In this document: one piece after another, positions 18,826 to 28,111 of the stretch
Position numbering within the stretch: the stretch's first letter is position 1
Layout of the letters: each line of letters opens with the position of its first letter
NCBI GenBank assembly: GCA_902594705.1
Contig: CACJNI010000004.1
Location: 62,001 to 126,000, forward strand
Reading direction: 5' to 3'
DNA: 64,000 nt
Origin: an uncultured Pelagibacteraceae bacterium
GTDB lineage: Bacteria > Pseudomonadota > Alphaproteobacteria > Pelagibacterales > Pelagibacteraceae
Translations under genes and position numbers: made by a program
The notes under the pieces: model-generated
What the model saw: only the letters and a program-made list of their open reading frames with translations
What the model was told of the DNA's origin: nothing
Database searches by the model: none

Positions 18826-19051
18826 CTTTAGGTTTATCCTCTTTCATAATCTCAGTATTTTTTTTTAATTCTTCTTTAATTGAAACATCAGTTATTTCTG
18901 TAACTTGATTTTGAACATCTGAAAAATATCTCTTAGCAGAACCTATCCATGATCCAACTTTTTTTAACATTACAGGAAAGTCTTTTGGTCCTACAACTAT
19001 TATTGCAATAGATACTATTATTAATATTTCAAACCAGCCGATCTGTGGCAT
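18815..19051 (-). CDS. tatB: Sec-independent translocase subunit TatB
   Basis: 78 residues, short for TatB. The N-terminal helix MPQIGWFEILIIVSIAIIVVGP ends in the conserved hinge, followed by DFPVMLKKVGSWIG and a charged tail. TatB is the receptor subunit that hands twin-arginine substrates to TatC. Only three bases separate it from tatA, and it overlaps tatC. Confidence 0.92.
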   Translation of the reverse strand: MPQIGWFEILIIVSIAIIVVGPKDFPVMLKKVGSWIGSAKRYFSDVQNQVTEITDVSIKEELKKNTEIMKEDKPKDDS

Positions 19052-19054
19052 TGA

Positions 19055-19252
19055 TTACTCTTTTTTGTCTGAGTCTTGATTTTCAGATATATTTTTTGGT
19101 TGGCTATCTTCTGTAGCATCTGTAGCCATACCTTTTTTAAAACTTTTAATTCCTTTAGCAACATCACCCATTAGACTAGAGATTTTACCTCTACCAAAAA
19201 GTAATACTACTAAAATTACTACAATTGCAATTTGCCAAAATCCTATACTCAT
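19055..19252 (-). CDS. tatA: Sec-independent translocase subunit TatA
   Basis: 65 residues. A single helix ([22 protein letters not shown], with the FGRGKI hinge) and an amphipathic helix ([15 protein letters not shown]) match TatA, the pore-forming subunit. A polar acidic tail follows. First of tatA-tatB-tatC. Confidence 0.94.
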   Translation of the reverse strand: MSIGFWQIAIVVILVVLLFGRGKISSLMGDVAKGIKSFKKGMATDATEDSQPKNISENQDSDKKE

Positions 19253-19294
19253 AATTACTTATAACCTTATAATTTTAGTTTTAAAACTATTTTT

Positions 19295-19987
19295 TTATTT
19301 ATCGTTATCGGTATTAAGAGTGCTATTAAGCATCTCATCTATATCGGAGTATATATTTTCCTTTTTATCCTCTTGTTTTTCTTTATAGAATTTGCCTGTT
19401 CCAAATATAGATGCATCTACACTAGATGTATCAATAAGACCTGCGGTTCCTAATTCATCAACGGTTGGAAGATCTGACAATTTTTGGAGATTGAAATGAC
19501 TTAAAAAGTCATCTGTTGTTCCATATTGAATTGGTTTACCAGGGGCATCTTTTCGACCTTGAGGTCTAACCCAGTTCAATTCCATCAATATCTCAAGTGT
19601 ATTATTTCCAAACGCAACACCACGAATTTCTTCTATTTCAGCTCTAGTGACTGGTTGATGATAAACAATAATTGCAAGTGTTTCTATCGCAGCCTTTGAT
19701 AATTTTTTTTCAACAGTTTTTTGTTGAGACATTAATGAGGATAAATTTGGTGAAGTTCTAAAAGACCATTTATTTGATATACAGACTAAATTTATTCCAC
19801 GATCAGAATAAAAATTCTGAAGTTTTAATAAAGATTTTTCAACATCTGTCTTTTTTGAAATTTTATTTTCAATAGTTTCAATATTTAAAGGCTCTGCAGC
19901 TGCAAAAACAATAGCCTCTATTTCTTTATCAACATCACTTAATTTAGATGGAAATGATACAACATTATTTTTTTTTAATTTATTCAT
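19295..19987 (-). CDS. scpB: Segregation and condensation protein ScpB
   Basis: 230 residues. The tandem winged-helix core contains IEAIVFAAAEPL, AIETLAIIVYHQPVTRAEIEEIRG and FGTTDDFLSHF-like (YGTTDDFLSHF) motifs. ScpB pairs with ScpA as the kleisin-side partner of SMC in chromosome compaction. The extra C-terminal tail is acidic and low in conservation. It shares one base with the upstream scpA stop. Confidence 0.93.
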   Translation of the reverse strand: MNKLKKNNVVSFPSKLSDVDKEIEAIVFAAAEPLNIETIENKISKKTDVEKSLLKLQNFYSDRGINLVCISNKWSFRTSPNLSSLMSQQKTVEKKLSKAAIETLAIIVYHQPVTRAEIEEIRGVAFGNNTLEILMELNWVRPQGRKDAPGKPIQYGTTDDFLSHFNLQKLSDLPTVDELGTAGLIDTSSVDASIFGTGKFYKEKQEDKKENIYSDIDEMLNSTLNTDNDK

Positions 19988-20718
19988 TAGATTTTTTTAA
20001 TATATATGTCCTCAAATAAATTATCTTGTTTAATAGATATATTACCTTCTTTTGCAAGCTCTAAAGATCCAGCAAAAATTCCTGCATTACCTGTCTTACT
20101 TAAAGTTTTAGAATTTCTAAAATTTTTTGGTATTAAATCAGTCATATTTTTCCAATCATTTAAATTATTGTAAAACTCTTTTATGACTTTAATACCCTCT
20201 TCGGTAGTAAATACTGGGAGTTTTGGAATATTCATTCTCTGAAAATCTTTTGTCATTACGATATTTGAATACGTTTTTAATAATTCAAACAATGTTAATG
20301 AATATTGAGAATTATAAATTGATCTCATTCCACTTTTTGAACCTCTCATAAAAATATCCTTACCTAATCTTTTTCTGCTCAACATCTGAGAAGACAATAA
20401 TCTTATTAATTCAAGTTTTTTAAGTTGGAGTTTTAATTTCTCTGCTACTTCAAGAGCTTTAAATTCCTCTTCTTCTGTTTCTGGTAATAGTAGTTTAGAT
20501 TTAAGATAAGTTAACCAAGTAGCCATAAGCAAATATTCTGAGGCTAATTCTAAATTTAAATTTTCAGTTTTTGTTATAAAATCATGAAATTGATCTGCTA
20601 ATTTGGTGATTGATATATTTTCCAAATCAACTTTTTGTGATTTTGCTAAATCTAAAAGTATTTCTAATGATCCAGAGTAATTACTAAGATCAACATTAAA
20701 TTCTAAAGAATCACTCAT
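19987..20718 (-). CDS. scpA: Segregation and condensation protein ScpA
   Basis: 243 residues. The N-terminus has the kleisin signature YSGSLEILLDLAKSQKVDLENI and EYLLMATWLTYLKSKLLLP, with a C-terminal winged-helix. It links SMC heads. The order nagZ-scpA-scpB-tat is common in alphaproteobacteria. Confidence 0.93.
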   Translation of the reverse strand: MSDSLEFNVDLSNYSGSLEILLDLAKSQKVDLENISITKLADQFHDFITKTENLNLELASEYLLMATWLTYLKSKLLLPETEEEEFKALEVAEKLKLQLKKLELIRLLSSQMLSRKRLGKDIFMRGSKSGMRSIYNSQYSLTLFELLKTYSNIVMTKDFQRMNIPKLPVFTTEEGIKVIKEFYNNLNDWKNMTDLIPKNFRNSKTLSKTGNAGIFAGSLELAKEGNISIKQDNLFEDIYIKKI

Positions 20719-20728
20719 GGATTTAAAT

Positions 20729-21679
20729 TTAACTTATTATTTGAATTAATTTAGAAGTTTTTTTTACAATAAAATCATCGATATAAGGTGAATTTTGACC
20801 TACCACATTCATTTCTCTCATTTTTCCATTGCAATGAAGCACCAAATTACAACCTGCACGAAAAGATTTAATAACGTTATTTTTTAAATTACCTTTAAGA
20901 GAACCCATAGAAATATCATCTGACATTAATATTCCCTTGAATGATATTTCTCTTCTAATCATTTTTATGATTTTTTTAGAATGTGAAACGTTATTTATCG
21001 GATCAAGTTTCTTAAACAACAAGTGACCGGTCATACCTAAAACAGATTTTTTTTTGGTAAATGGAAAAAAATCATATTTTTTAAGATACTTTAGATCTTT
21101 GTCTATAACTGGTAATTTATAATGACTATCAACTTTAGCTAAACCATGACCTGGAAGATGTTTAATTACTGTGCCAACCCTATTTTCGTGAAATTTTTCG
21201 ATAGATATATCGCCAATTTTAGACAGAGTTTTTTTATCATTTGAATAGGATCGATCACCTATAATTTTATGAGACTTATTTCGTCTTAAATCCAATACGG
21301 GAACTGTATTAATATTAATACCAATAAGTCTTAACAAATAGGATATTTGCTTAACATAAACATTGAAATAAATATCAAATTTTTTTTTATCTTTTGAATA
21401 TAAATCACCAAAATATTTTGCACTAAAAATGGAATTATCTATGAATTTTCTTAATCTACTTACTCTTCCACCTTCTTCATCAATTAGAATTGGATAATTA
21501 GAGTTTTTAAATATTTTTTTAATCGAACCAGTTAATTTTTGAACTTGATTGATTGATTTTATATTTCTTGAAAAAAGGATTATTCCCCATGGCTTATATT
21601 TTTTTAAAAAACTTACTTCACTTTTTTTTAAATTATGTCCACTAATGCCACATATAAAAGCTCTAGTTTTTTTAATCAT
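20729..21679 (-). CDS. nagZ: Beta-N-acetylhexosaminidase NagZ (GH3)
   Basis: 316 residues. Glycoside hydrolase family 3 with the NagZ loop motif KHLPGHG followed by the SHYKLP segment, and nucleophile Asp in LMSDDISMGSL. The DEEGGRVSRL segment is also typical. NagZ removes GlcNAc from anhydromuropeptides during cell-wall recycling. The sequence is unusually Lys/Ile-rich, as expected at this base composition. It overlaps the small gene upstream by eight bases. Confidence 0.93.
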   Translation of the reverse strand: MIKKTRAFICGISGHNLKKSEVSFLKKYKPWGIILFSRNIKSINQVQKLTGSIKKIFKNSNYPILIDEEGGRVSRLRKFIDNSIFSAKYFGDLYSKDKKKFDIYFNVYVKQISYLLRLIGININTVPVLDLRRNKSHKIIGDRSYSNDKKTLSKIGDISIEKFHENRVGTVIKHLPGHGLAKVDSHYKLPVIDKDLKYLKKYDFFPFTKKKSVLGMTGHLLFKKLDPINNVSHSKKIIKMIRREISFKGILMSDDISMGSLKGNLKNNVIKSFRAGCNLVLHCNGKMREMNVVGQNSPYIDDFIVKKTSKLIQIIS

Positions 21680-21929
21680 TATATAACAATTCCCAAAAAG
21701 AATATTTTTTTGTGTTTTTATTTTTGTATTCTACATATTCAATAATGTTGTCCGTGTCATTTTTAAGAATAAATAGATTATTTTCGTTAGATGATATTTT
21801 TTCATCAATACTTGAAACTGCTCTATATGATTTCTTGTAATTATCGTCTGAAAAATAATATCTTAGAGTAAAAAATAGAAAGAAAAATATAATTATTAAG
21901 TAAAATAGATATTTGAGCTCTTTTAGCAT
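21672..21929 (-). CDS. Small membrane-anchored protein between argS and nagZ
   Basis: 85 residues: a single N-terminal helix (about residues 5-25) followed by a short polar Asn/Lys-rich segment ending ELLYND. I recognise no domain. In many alphaproteobacteria this exact slot (argS - X - nagZ) holds a SPOR-domain protein with the same N-terminal anchor topology but a much longer C-terminal part. This may be a reduced version that lost the SPOR domain. It overlaps the genes on both sides, so it is translated as part of the operon. Confidence 0.65.
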   Translation of the reverse strand: MLKELKYLFYLIIIFFFLFFTLRYYFSDDNYKKSYRAVSSIDEKISSNENNLFILKNDTDNIIEYVEYKNKNTKKYSFWELLYND

Positions 21930-23659
21930 TACATTTTTTCAGGTGTATCAACACCTATAATATCCATTCCAGTTTTAATTGTTTTTGCAATAGATTTTAA
22001 AAATATTAGTTTTTCTATATTTATTGTTTTATCATCATTGATAAATCTTTTTTCAACATCGTCTTTTCCCATATTCCAATATGAATGAAACTGTGATGAT
22101 AACTCATATAAATATACTGGGATCCTATGAGGTTCTAGTTTTTTAGTGGAAACTTCTACACATTTGGGCCATTCAGAAATTTTTTTAAAAATTTCAATTT
22201 CTTCATTATTAAATTGCATATTGTTATTTTCATTATCAATCTTGTCATCAATATTTTTGTTTATATTTCTAAAAACCGATGAAATTCTAGCATAACAATA
22301 TTGAACATAATAAAGCGGATTGTCTTTGGATTTTTCTTTTACTTTTGTAAAATCAAAATCTAATTCAGCATCATTGCTTCTACTGAGCATAATAAATCTT
22401 GTTGCATCTTTTCCTACTTCAGAAATTAAATCTTCAACAGTAATGTAATCACCTTTTCTTTTAGACATTTTAAAAGGTTTGCCATCTTTTATTAACTTAA
22501 CAAGTTGGCTTACTTTACAAATTAATTTATTTTTTTCTCCAGATAATGCTTCAACAACAGATGTAATTCTTTTTATATAACCCGCATGATCCGCTCCTAA
22601 AATATTTATTAATTTATCAAATTTTCTGTTTAGTTTTGTATTATGATACGCAACGTCTCCAGCAAAATAAGTCCATGTGTTGTCAGATTTTTGTAATGCC
22701 CTATCTTTATCATCCCCAAAATCTGTTGATCTAAAAAGTAACTGATCTCTTTCTACCCAATTAGTTGTGTCTTCTCCTTCGGGAGCTTTGATTTTTCCTA
22801 TATATACAAATTTATCTTTTTTAAGTTTCTCAATAACCTTATCAACCTCTTTATTTTCAACTATTTCAGTCTCGCTCGCAAAATTATCATGAATAATTCC
22901 CAAATTATTTAGATTGGTCTTAATGAGTTTAAGTGACTCTGTAATTGCTAGTTTAGTAAGTGTTAACTTAATTTTTTCATAATCATCAAATTGTAAATCT
23001 TTATTATTATCTATAATATGTTGGGCTATATCCTTGATGTATTCTCCTGGATATAAATCATCCTCATTTACTGGAAACGTTTGATTATCTAATTTTTCTT
23101 TTATTCTCAAATATACAGATCTAGTAAAATGTAAAATTTGATTACCATGATCATTTACATAATATTCTTTTACAACTTCTTGATTGTTAAATTTTAACAA
23201 ATTAGAGATAACATCACCTAGAATAGCACCTCTACAATGACCGACATGTAATGGTCCAGTGGGATTTGCAGAGACGAATTCAATAAGATGTTTCTTTTTA
23301 GAGCCATTAAGTGCTGCACCAAAATTACTAAGATTATTTATATTTAAGAGAAATGAGGTCCAAAACTCTTTTTTTAAAATAATATTTATAAATCCAGGCT
23401 TTGCTATTTCTATCTTCTCAATATTATTATCGTCTTTAAAAATAATATCTTTTAATTTTTCAGCAATTTTAATTGGTGATTCATTATTTGTTTTAGACAA
23501 AACCATTGCAACATTAGTTGACAGATCGCACTTAAATTTTTTAGGAGGTATGTCTACGTTTATACCAGATAAACTTTCAGGTAATAAAATTAGCTTTTCT
23601 TCACTTGCTAATTTAATTTTATCTAAAATTTTATTTAAGTATTCCTCAAATATATTCAT
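21929..23659 (-). CDS. argS: Arginyl-tRNA synthetase
   Basis: 576 residues. Class I synthetase with the HIGH-type motif PTGPLHVGHCRGAILGD (HVGH) and a KMSKS-type FKMSKRKGDYI loop, N-terminal Add-1 domain and C-terminal DALR anticodon-binding helices. It charges tRNA-Arg, including the TCT isoacceptor at 62215-62288. The start overlaps the dgt stop by four bases. Confidence 0.97.
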   Translation of the reverse strand: MNIFEEYLNKILDKIKLASEEKLILLPESLSGINVDIPPKKFKCDLSTNVAMVLSKTNNESPIKIAEKLKDIIFKDDNNIEKIEIAKPGFINIILKKEFWTSFLLNINNLSNFGAALNGSKKKHLIEFVSANPTGPLHVGHCRGAILGDVISNLLKFNNQEVVKEYYVNDHGNQILHFTRSVYLRIKEKLDNQTFPVNEDDLYPGEYIKDIAQHIIDNNKDLQFDDYEKIKLTLTKLAITESLKLIKTNLNNLGIIHDNFASETEIVENKEVDKVIEKLKKDKFVYIGKIKAPEGEDTTNWVERDQLLFRSTDFGDDKDRALQKSDNTWTYFAGDVAYHNTKLNRKFDKLINILGADHAGYIKRITSVVEALSGEKNKLICKVSQLVKLIKDGKPFKMSKRKGDYITVEDLISEVGKDATRFIMLSRSNDAELDFDFTKVKEKSKDNPLYYVQYCYARISSVFRNINKNIDDKIDNENNNMQFNNEEIEIFKKISEWPKCVEVSTKKLEPHRIPVYLYELSSQFHSYWNMGKDDVEKRFINDDKTINIEKLIFLKSIAKTIKTGMDIIGVDTPEKM

Positions 23660-24774
23660 TTTGATGCTCTATATAATTGTATGGCGTACCTATCAGTCAT
23701 ACCAGAAATATAATCAGATATAGCTCTTTCTTTGTTAGTTTTTAAATATTTAGTTTTAATGTACTTTTTTGGATTTTTGTTAATTACATTAAAAAGTTTT
23801 TTAATTATCTTTTTTCCTTCGTTATTTTTTTTTAGTACATCTTTATTATTGTACATAGTTATTCTAAGGAAATCTCTAATCTCATTTATAGTTATTTTTA
23901 ATTTGTTGGAAAAATCAACAATTTGATTCTTTTTATTTGATACATCTTTTTTTGTAGATATTTTATTCACTAAAATGTTTCTTGTCGTTGTTTTTATTAA
24001 GTCTTGAACCATTAAATTTATAGAGTCTCTTATAGTTTGATATACAAGAATATCATTATTTTCACTCTTTAATTTATTTTTATATGATTTTAAAATTTCA
24101 TCAAAAAAAGTGATTTGTTTAAGATCGTTTAACTTAAACAATTTAGCTTTTATTCCATCTTGAATATCATGGTTATTGTATGCAACGTCATCGGATATAG
24201 ATGCAATTTGAGCCTCTAGTGAGGAGTTTTTTGAAAAATTAATTTTATTTTTTAAATTTTTCAAACCAATTAAATTATTTATTTTGAATAGCTTTGTTAC
24301 CGGACCATTATGTTTAATAAGTCCATCTAATGTTTCTAATGTTAAATTAAGACCTTCAAATTTAAAATATTTATTTTCAATGAACATTACTATCCTAAGT
24401 GTTTGAAGGTTGTGGTCAAATCCCCCATATTCATACATACATTCATTTAGGGACTCTTCTCCCGCATGACCAAAAGGGGTATGACCTAAATCATGAGCTA
24501 AGCTTAATGTTTCAGCTAAATCATCATTTAAACCTAAGTATTTAGCAATTGTTCTGGCAATTTGTGAAACTTCAATGGAATGCGTGATTCTGGTTCTATA
24601 ATGATCTCCTTCAGTATTCACAAATACCTGAGTTTTGTGCTTCAATCTTCTAAAAGAGGTAGAATGAATTATTCTATCTCTATCTCTTTGAAAAGGTGAT
24701 CTGAAAGGATTGCTCGCTTCTTTGAACAGCCTACCTTTTGAAGCAAATGTTCCTAATTTTGAGTAATTTTTCAT
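23656..24774 (-). CDS. dgt: dGTP triphosphohydrolase-like HD-domain protein
   Basis: 372 residues. HD-domain phosphohydrolase: RITHSIEVSQIARTIAKYLG, LAHDLGHTPFGHAGEESL (HD pair and conserved His) and DDVAYNNHDIQDGI (second Asp). This matches the Dgt-like group found before argS in alphaproteobacteria. Members hydrolyse dNTPs to nucleosides and triphosphate and help set dNTP pools. The C-terminal half is very Lys/Asn-rich. It diverges from erpA. Confidence 0.9.
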   Translation of the reverse strand: MKNYSKLGTFASKGRLFKEASNPFRSPFQRDRDRIIHSTSFRRLKHKTQVFVNTEGDHYRTRITHSIEVSQIARTIAKYLGLNDDLAETLSLAHDLGHTPFGHAGEESLNECMYEYGGFDHNLQTLRIVMFIENKYFKFEGLNLTLETLDGLIKHNGPVTKLFKINNLIGLKNLKNKINFSKNSSLEAQIASISDDVAYNNHDIQDGIKAKLFKLNDLKQITFFDEILKSYKNKLKSENNDILVYQTIRDSINLMVQDLIKTTTRNILVNKISTKKDVSNKKNQIVDFSNKLKITINEIRDFLRITMYNNKDVLKKNNEGKKIIKKLFNVINKNPKKYIKTKYLKTNKERAISDYISGMTDRYAIQLYRASK

Positions 24775-24824
24775 TCTTTAAAAATGGCAAAATATTATTA
24801 TATTGTTTTTATCAATGTTTAATT

Positions 24825-25142
24825 ATGATTAAAGAAATTAAATTTACAGATAATGCTATAAAGCAGATAAACCATCTTCTATCATCAAAAGATAAAGGGT
24901 CCTTTTTTAGAATCGCTATTAAAGGTGGTGGATGCTCTGGATTTCAATATGATTTCTCATTTGATAACTCTGCTAAGGATGATGATCTACAACAAGATAA
25001 TATCCTTATCGACAAAACATCAGCAGATTTACTAAAAGGATCTGAAGTTGATTTTGTAAAAGAATTAATAGGAGATTCTTTTAAAATAAACAACCCGCAA
25101 AGTAAATCTTCTTGTGGTTGTGGCGTATCTTTCTCGCTTTAA
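24825..25142 (+). CDS. erpA: Iron-sulfur cluster insertion protein ErpA/IscA type
   Basis: 105 residues from the ATG at 24825 (MIKEIKFTDNA). An in-frame extension back to 24738 adds an unrelated Phe/Leu-rich stretch that overlaps the dgt start, so I reject it. The three A-type cysteines are present: GGGCSGFQ and SSCGCGVSF. A-type carriers deliver Fe-S clusters to apoproteins. The TAA stop overlaps the ATG of xth (TAATG), so the two genes are translationally coupled. Confidence 0.93.
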   Translation: MIKEIKFTDNAIKQINHLLSSKDKGSFFRIAIKGGGCSGFQYDFSFDNSAKDDDLQQDNILIDKTSADLLKGSEVDFVKELIGDSFKINNPQSKSSCGCGVSFSL

Positions 25143-25918
25143 TGATAATTAGTTCCTGGAATGTTAACTCTGTAAGAGCAAGAATTGAAAATATTAAAGA
25201 GTATCTAAAAAAATATTCACCAGATATTTTAATGATGCAAGAAATCAAGGCTCAAGATGAAAACTATCCCTATGAAGATTTAGAAAAATCAAATTACCAA
25301 AATTATGTATTTGGTCAAAAATCATATAATGGGGTTGCGATAATTTCTAAAAAAAAATTAGGAAAAATTGAAAAAGATATTTTTAAAGACAAAAATAAAC
25401 AATCTAGAATTATTACTGCAGATCTAAAACATAAATCAAAAACTATTAAATTAATAAATATTTACACACCTAATGGAAATCCGGTTGATACAGAAAAATA
25501 TACTTACAAATTATATTGGTTAGAAAGTTTAATTAAAAAATTAAAAAGTTATTTAAAAAAAAAAGAAAATATAATTATTGGTGGTGATTTTAATATAATT
25601 CCATCAGCTGAGGATGTTCATAATCCTAAAGGATATGAGAATGATGCATTGTTTAGACTAGAGATAAGAAAAAAATTAAGAGAATTATTAAGTTTAGGTT
25701 TTCATGATGCATATAGGTATATTCATCCCGATAAAGAAGGTTATACTTTTTGGGATTATACAAGCGGTGCATGGCAAAAAAATAATGGCATGAGAATTGA
25801 TCATTTCTTAGTTTCAAACTCAATTATAAATCTTGTGAAAGATGTTAAAATTAACAAATTTCCTCGTGGAAGACAAAAACCTTCAGATCACACACCAATT
25901 GAAATTGAATTAACTTAA
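25142..25918 (+). CDS. xth: Exodeoxyribonuclease III (AP endonuclease family)
   Basis: 258 residues from ATG 25142 (MIISSWNVNSVRARI). EEP-fold nuclease motifs: SWNVNSVRAR, MMQEIKAQ (metal-binding Glu), GGDFNIIPSAEDV and the terminal SDHTPIEIEL. XthA/ExoIII incises abasic sites in base excision repair. The frame could extend ten codons upstream into erpA, but the family start is at Met 25142. Its end overlaps the convergent Ldh-family gene by nine bases. Confidence 0.95.
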   Translation: MIISSWNVNSVRARIENIKEYLKKYSPDILMMQEIKAQDENYPYEDLEKSNYQNYVFGQKSYNGVAIISKKKLGKIEKDIFKDKNKQSRIITADLKHKSKTIKLINIYTPNGNPVDTEKYTYKLYWLESLIKKLKSYLKKKENIIIGGDFNIIPSAEDVHNPKGYENDALFRLEIRKKLRELLSLGFHDAYRYIHPDKEGYTFWDYTSGAWQKNNGMRIDHFLVSNSIINLVKDVKINKFPRGRQKPSDHTPIEIELT

Positions 25919-26908
25919 AGATTTTATTTTATTAACAAGTTCCTCATTAATATTTCTAGGTCCAGTATCTAATCTGTTTTTGTGACGTCTTTCACCAGGT
26001 AACCTAACCTCTCTCATTGATTTCATTTTCTCAAAGAATTTATTTGAATGACTATCCCAATCAGAATTTGTTAATTTGTCAGGAGATATAGCTAAAATAA
26101 ACTCTCCACCACTTGGTGGTCCACCATCATCTGTATCCTTCTCAGCCGTCTCATAACTAAAATTATCTCCAACTAAGGCTCCAGCAAGTAATTCGACCAT
26201 CATTGCTATTCCTGAGCCTTTATAGCCGCCAAATGGCAACAAAACTCCACCATCTGCTATTTCGCCAGGATCAGTTGTTTCTTTTCCATCTTTAGTTAAA
26301 CCAGTCCCAATTGGAACCTTGTGCCCTTCTCTTTTTGCAACTTGAACTTCTCCCATTGCCATTGATGCAGTAGCCATATCATAAACTACAGGTGGTTTAT
26401 TTTTTCTAGGCCAAGCAAATGAAATTGGGTTTGTTCCAAATAAAGGTTTAATTGCTCCTGCTGGTGCAACTGCTGGCTTATATGATGTACAGGCAAAAGC
26501 AACAAGTCCTTGCTCTGCTATTGCTTCAGTCTCAGGCCACATAGCAGCCATATGATGAGAATTAGTAATTGCTAAAACTGCAACTCCATTTTCTTTTGCA
26601 GCTTTTACGAGTTCTGGTATTCCATATTTTAAAACCATTGGGGCAAGACTATTTTTCCCATCTGCTTTAACAACACTTGGGGTTAATTTTGAAATCACTG
26701 GTCTAGCCTTACCATTAATTTTTCCGCTTTTTAAACCAGATACATAAGCGGGTAATCTAAATAGACCATGAGATAATGATCCATCTCTTTCAGCATTTTT
26801 GATTAAAGTAGATAAAGTATCTGCTGTTTCTTCATCGCATCCGTTAGCTATTAATGTTTTTTTAGCTAAATGAAAAATTTCTTCTAAACTTAAAGGAACG
26901 GTTGCCAT
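25910..26908 (-). CDS. Ldh family (malate/L-lactate-type) NAD(P)-dependent dehydrogenase
   Basis: 332 residues. Type-2 malate/lactate/sulfolactate dehydrogenase fold: ITNSHHMAAMWPETEAI (catalytic His region), FGTNPISFAWP and LPFGGYKGSGIAMMVELLAGAL. Members reduce 2-oxo acids or cyclic imines; the exact substrate (malate, lactate, sulfolactate, ureidoglycolate, piperideine-2-carboxylate) cannot be read from the sequence. It is 43 bases downstream of znuA, with an AT-only hairpin between them at 26909-26929. Confidence 0.88.
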   Translation of the reverse strand: MATVPLSLEEIFHLAKKTLIANGCDEETADTLSTLIKNAERDGSLSHGLFRLPAYVSGLKSGKINGKARPVISKLTPSVVKADGKNSLAPMVLKYGIPELVKAAKENGVAVLAITNSHHMAAMWPETEAIAEQGLVAFACTSYKPAVAPAGAIKPLFGTNPISFAWPRKNKPPVVYDMATASMAMGEVQVAKREGHKVPIGTGLTKDGKETTDPGEIADGGVLLPFGGYKGSGIAMMVELLAGALVGDNFSYETAEKDTDDGGPPSGGEFILAISPDKLTNSDWDSHSNKFFEKMKSMREVRLPGERRHKNRLDTGPRNINEELVNKIKSLS

Positions 26909-26951
26909 AAATAATATTAGATATTATTTACGGCAAAAGTTCAATTTTTAA

Positions 26952-28094
26952 TTAACAACCTTTAAAAGATTTAGACATATTTCTGATTAAATCAAAATAT
27001 AAGTCTTTTCCAGGATCCAAAGTAGCTCCTAATGGGTCTACAACACCAGTTTTAATATTCATATCTTTTGCTACAGCTTTAATGATATTTGGATTAAACT
27101 GTGGTTCAGAAAATACACAAGCTACTTTATCATGCTCAATTATTTCTCTGATTTCAGACAATTGTTCTGCTCCTGGCATTACATCTGTATTAACTGTAAA
27201 AGCACCCAATATATTAACATTAAATCTTTTCTCAAAATATTGGTAAGCATCATGGAAAACAATTGATGCAACACTCTGATTTAATTCAGAAGAGACGTCA
27301 CTAACAAGTTTATCAATATCTTTTAGTGCTTTCTTTAAATTGCTTTTATATTTTGATGCGTTCTTAGCATCATTTTCAATTAAATGCTCTGCCATTTCAT
27401 TTAATATAACTTTAGCATTCATTGGATCTAACCAAATATGTGGGTCATGCTCACCGTGGTGGTGACCTTCATGTCCTGCATGATCATCGTGGTCATCATG
27501 GTCATCTTTCTTTTTATGTCCATGGTCATCATGATCGTCATGCCCATCTTTCTTTTTATGGTCATGATCATCGTGGCCGTCTTCTTTATGACCGTCTTTT
27601 TTTTTGTGGTCGTGATCATCGTGGTCGTCATGTCCATCTTTCTTTTTATGGTCATGATCATCGTGATCATCATCTTTATGGCCATCTTCTTTATGTCCGT
27701 GATCGTCATGATCATCATGATCACCAAAAATATTTCGTTCTCTGAATTTTAATTTATTAAGACCTTTAATTTCCATTAATTCAATTTTTTCAGCTTTTTT
27801 TGCAATTGAATCTAATGGTTTTTCCATGAAGTTTTCTAGATCTTCACCTACCCAAAAAATAAGATCAGCTTCTTGTAACATCTTTGCATGAGATGGTTTT
27901 AACGGAAATCCATGTGGTGAAGAATATCCATCGACTATTAGGTCTGGTTTAGCAACTCCATCCATCAGATAGCTAGCTAAAGAGTGTATAGGCTTAATTG
28001 AAGCTACAACTTTTATTTCTGCTTTTGCTGATGTAAAAAGAGCTAAAAAAGATAATATTGTAATTATTAATGTTGATTTTTTTAAGTTTTTCAT
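26952..28094 (-). CDS. znuA: Zinc ABC transporter substrate-binding protein with very long His/Asp loop
   Basis: 380 residues, signal peptide about residues 1-25. Zinc ligands are seen at His61 (SPHGFPLKPS), His219 (DPHIWLDP) and the His of IVFHDAYQYF. Between them, residues 125-217 form a His/Asp/Lys repeat loop, far longer than in most ZnuA proteins. The unit is close to HDDHDHKKKDG, repeated about six times. Such loops sequester zinc in the periplasm and pass it to the binding site. The gene diverges from znuC and shares a control region with two Zur-type palindromes. Confidence 0.95.
   Translation of the reverse strand: MKNLKKSTLIITILSFLALFTSAKAEIKVVASIKPIHSLASYLMDGVAKPDLIVDGYSSPHGFPLKPSHAKMLQEADLIFWVGEDLENFMEKPLDSIAKKAEKIELMEIKGLNKLKFRERNIFGDHDDHDDHGHKEDGHKDDDHDDHDHKKKDGHDDHDDHDHKKKDGHKEDGHDDHDHKKKDGHDDHDDHGHKKKDDHDDHDDHAGHEGHHHGEHDPHIWLDPMNAKVILNEMAEHLIENDAKNASKYKSNLKKALKDIDKLVSDVSSELNQSVASIVFHDAYQYFEKRFNVNILGAFTVNTDVMPGAEQLSEIREIIEHDKVACVFSEPQFNPNIIKAVAKDMNIKTGVVDPLGATLDPGKDLYFDLIRNMSKSFKGC
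27435..27721 (-). repeat. Tandem coding repeat for the ZnuA His/Asp loop
   Basis: Degenerate direct repeats of about 33 to 60 bases, encoding HDDHD and HKKKDG blocks. The near-identical codons (gat/gac, cat/cac, aaa) suggest that the array grows and shrinks by slippage or unequal recombination. The repeat creates several long open frames on both strands that are not genes. Confidence 0.85.
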
Positions 28095-28111
28095 AATTTA
28101 ATTTAGTATTA

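Noticed and set aside
24738..24824. N-terminal extension of ErpA by 29 residues
   Set aside because: The extra part is unlike the family, overlaps the dgt start region antisense, and ATG 24825 gives the normal length.
26909..26929. 9-base inverted repeat just before the Ldh-family start
   Set aside because: Arms are made of A and T only; such repeats are expected several times by chance in DNA of this composition.
27435..27721. Repeat array considered as a CRISPR
   Set aside because: The units are degenerate, vary in length, have no unique spacers and lie fully inside the znuA reading frame.
27422..27752. Three long open frames opposite or within the znuA loop
   Set aside because: They are by-products of the His/Asp codon repeat read in other frames; their products are low-complexity His/Met/Ile runs with no start context.
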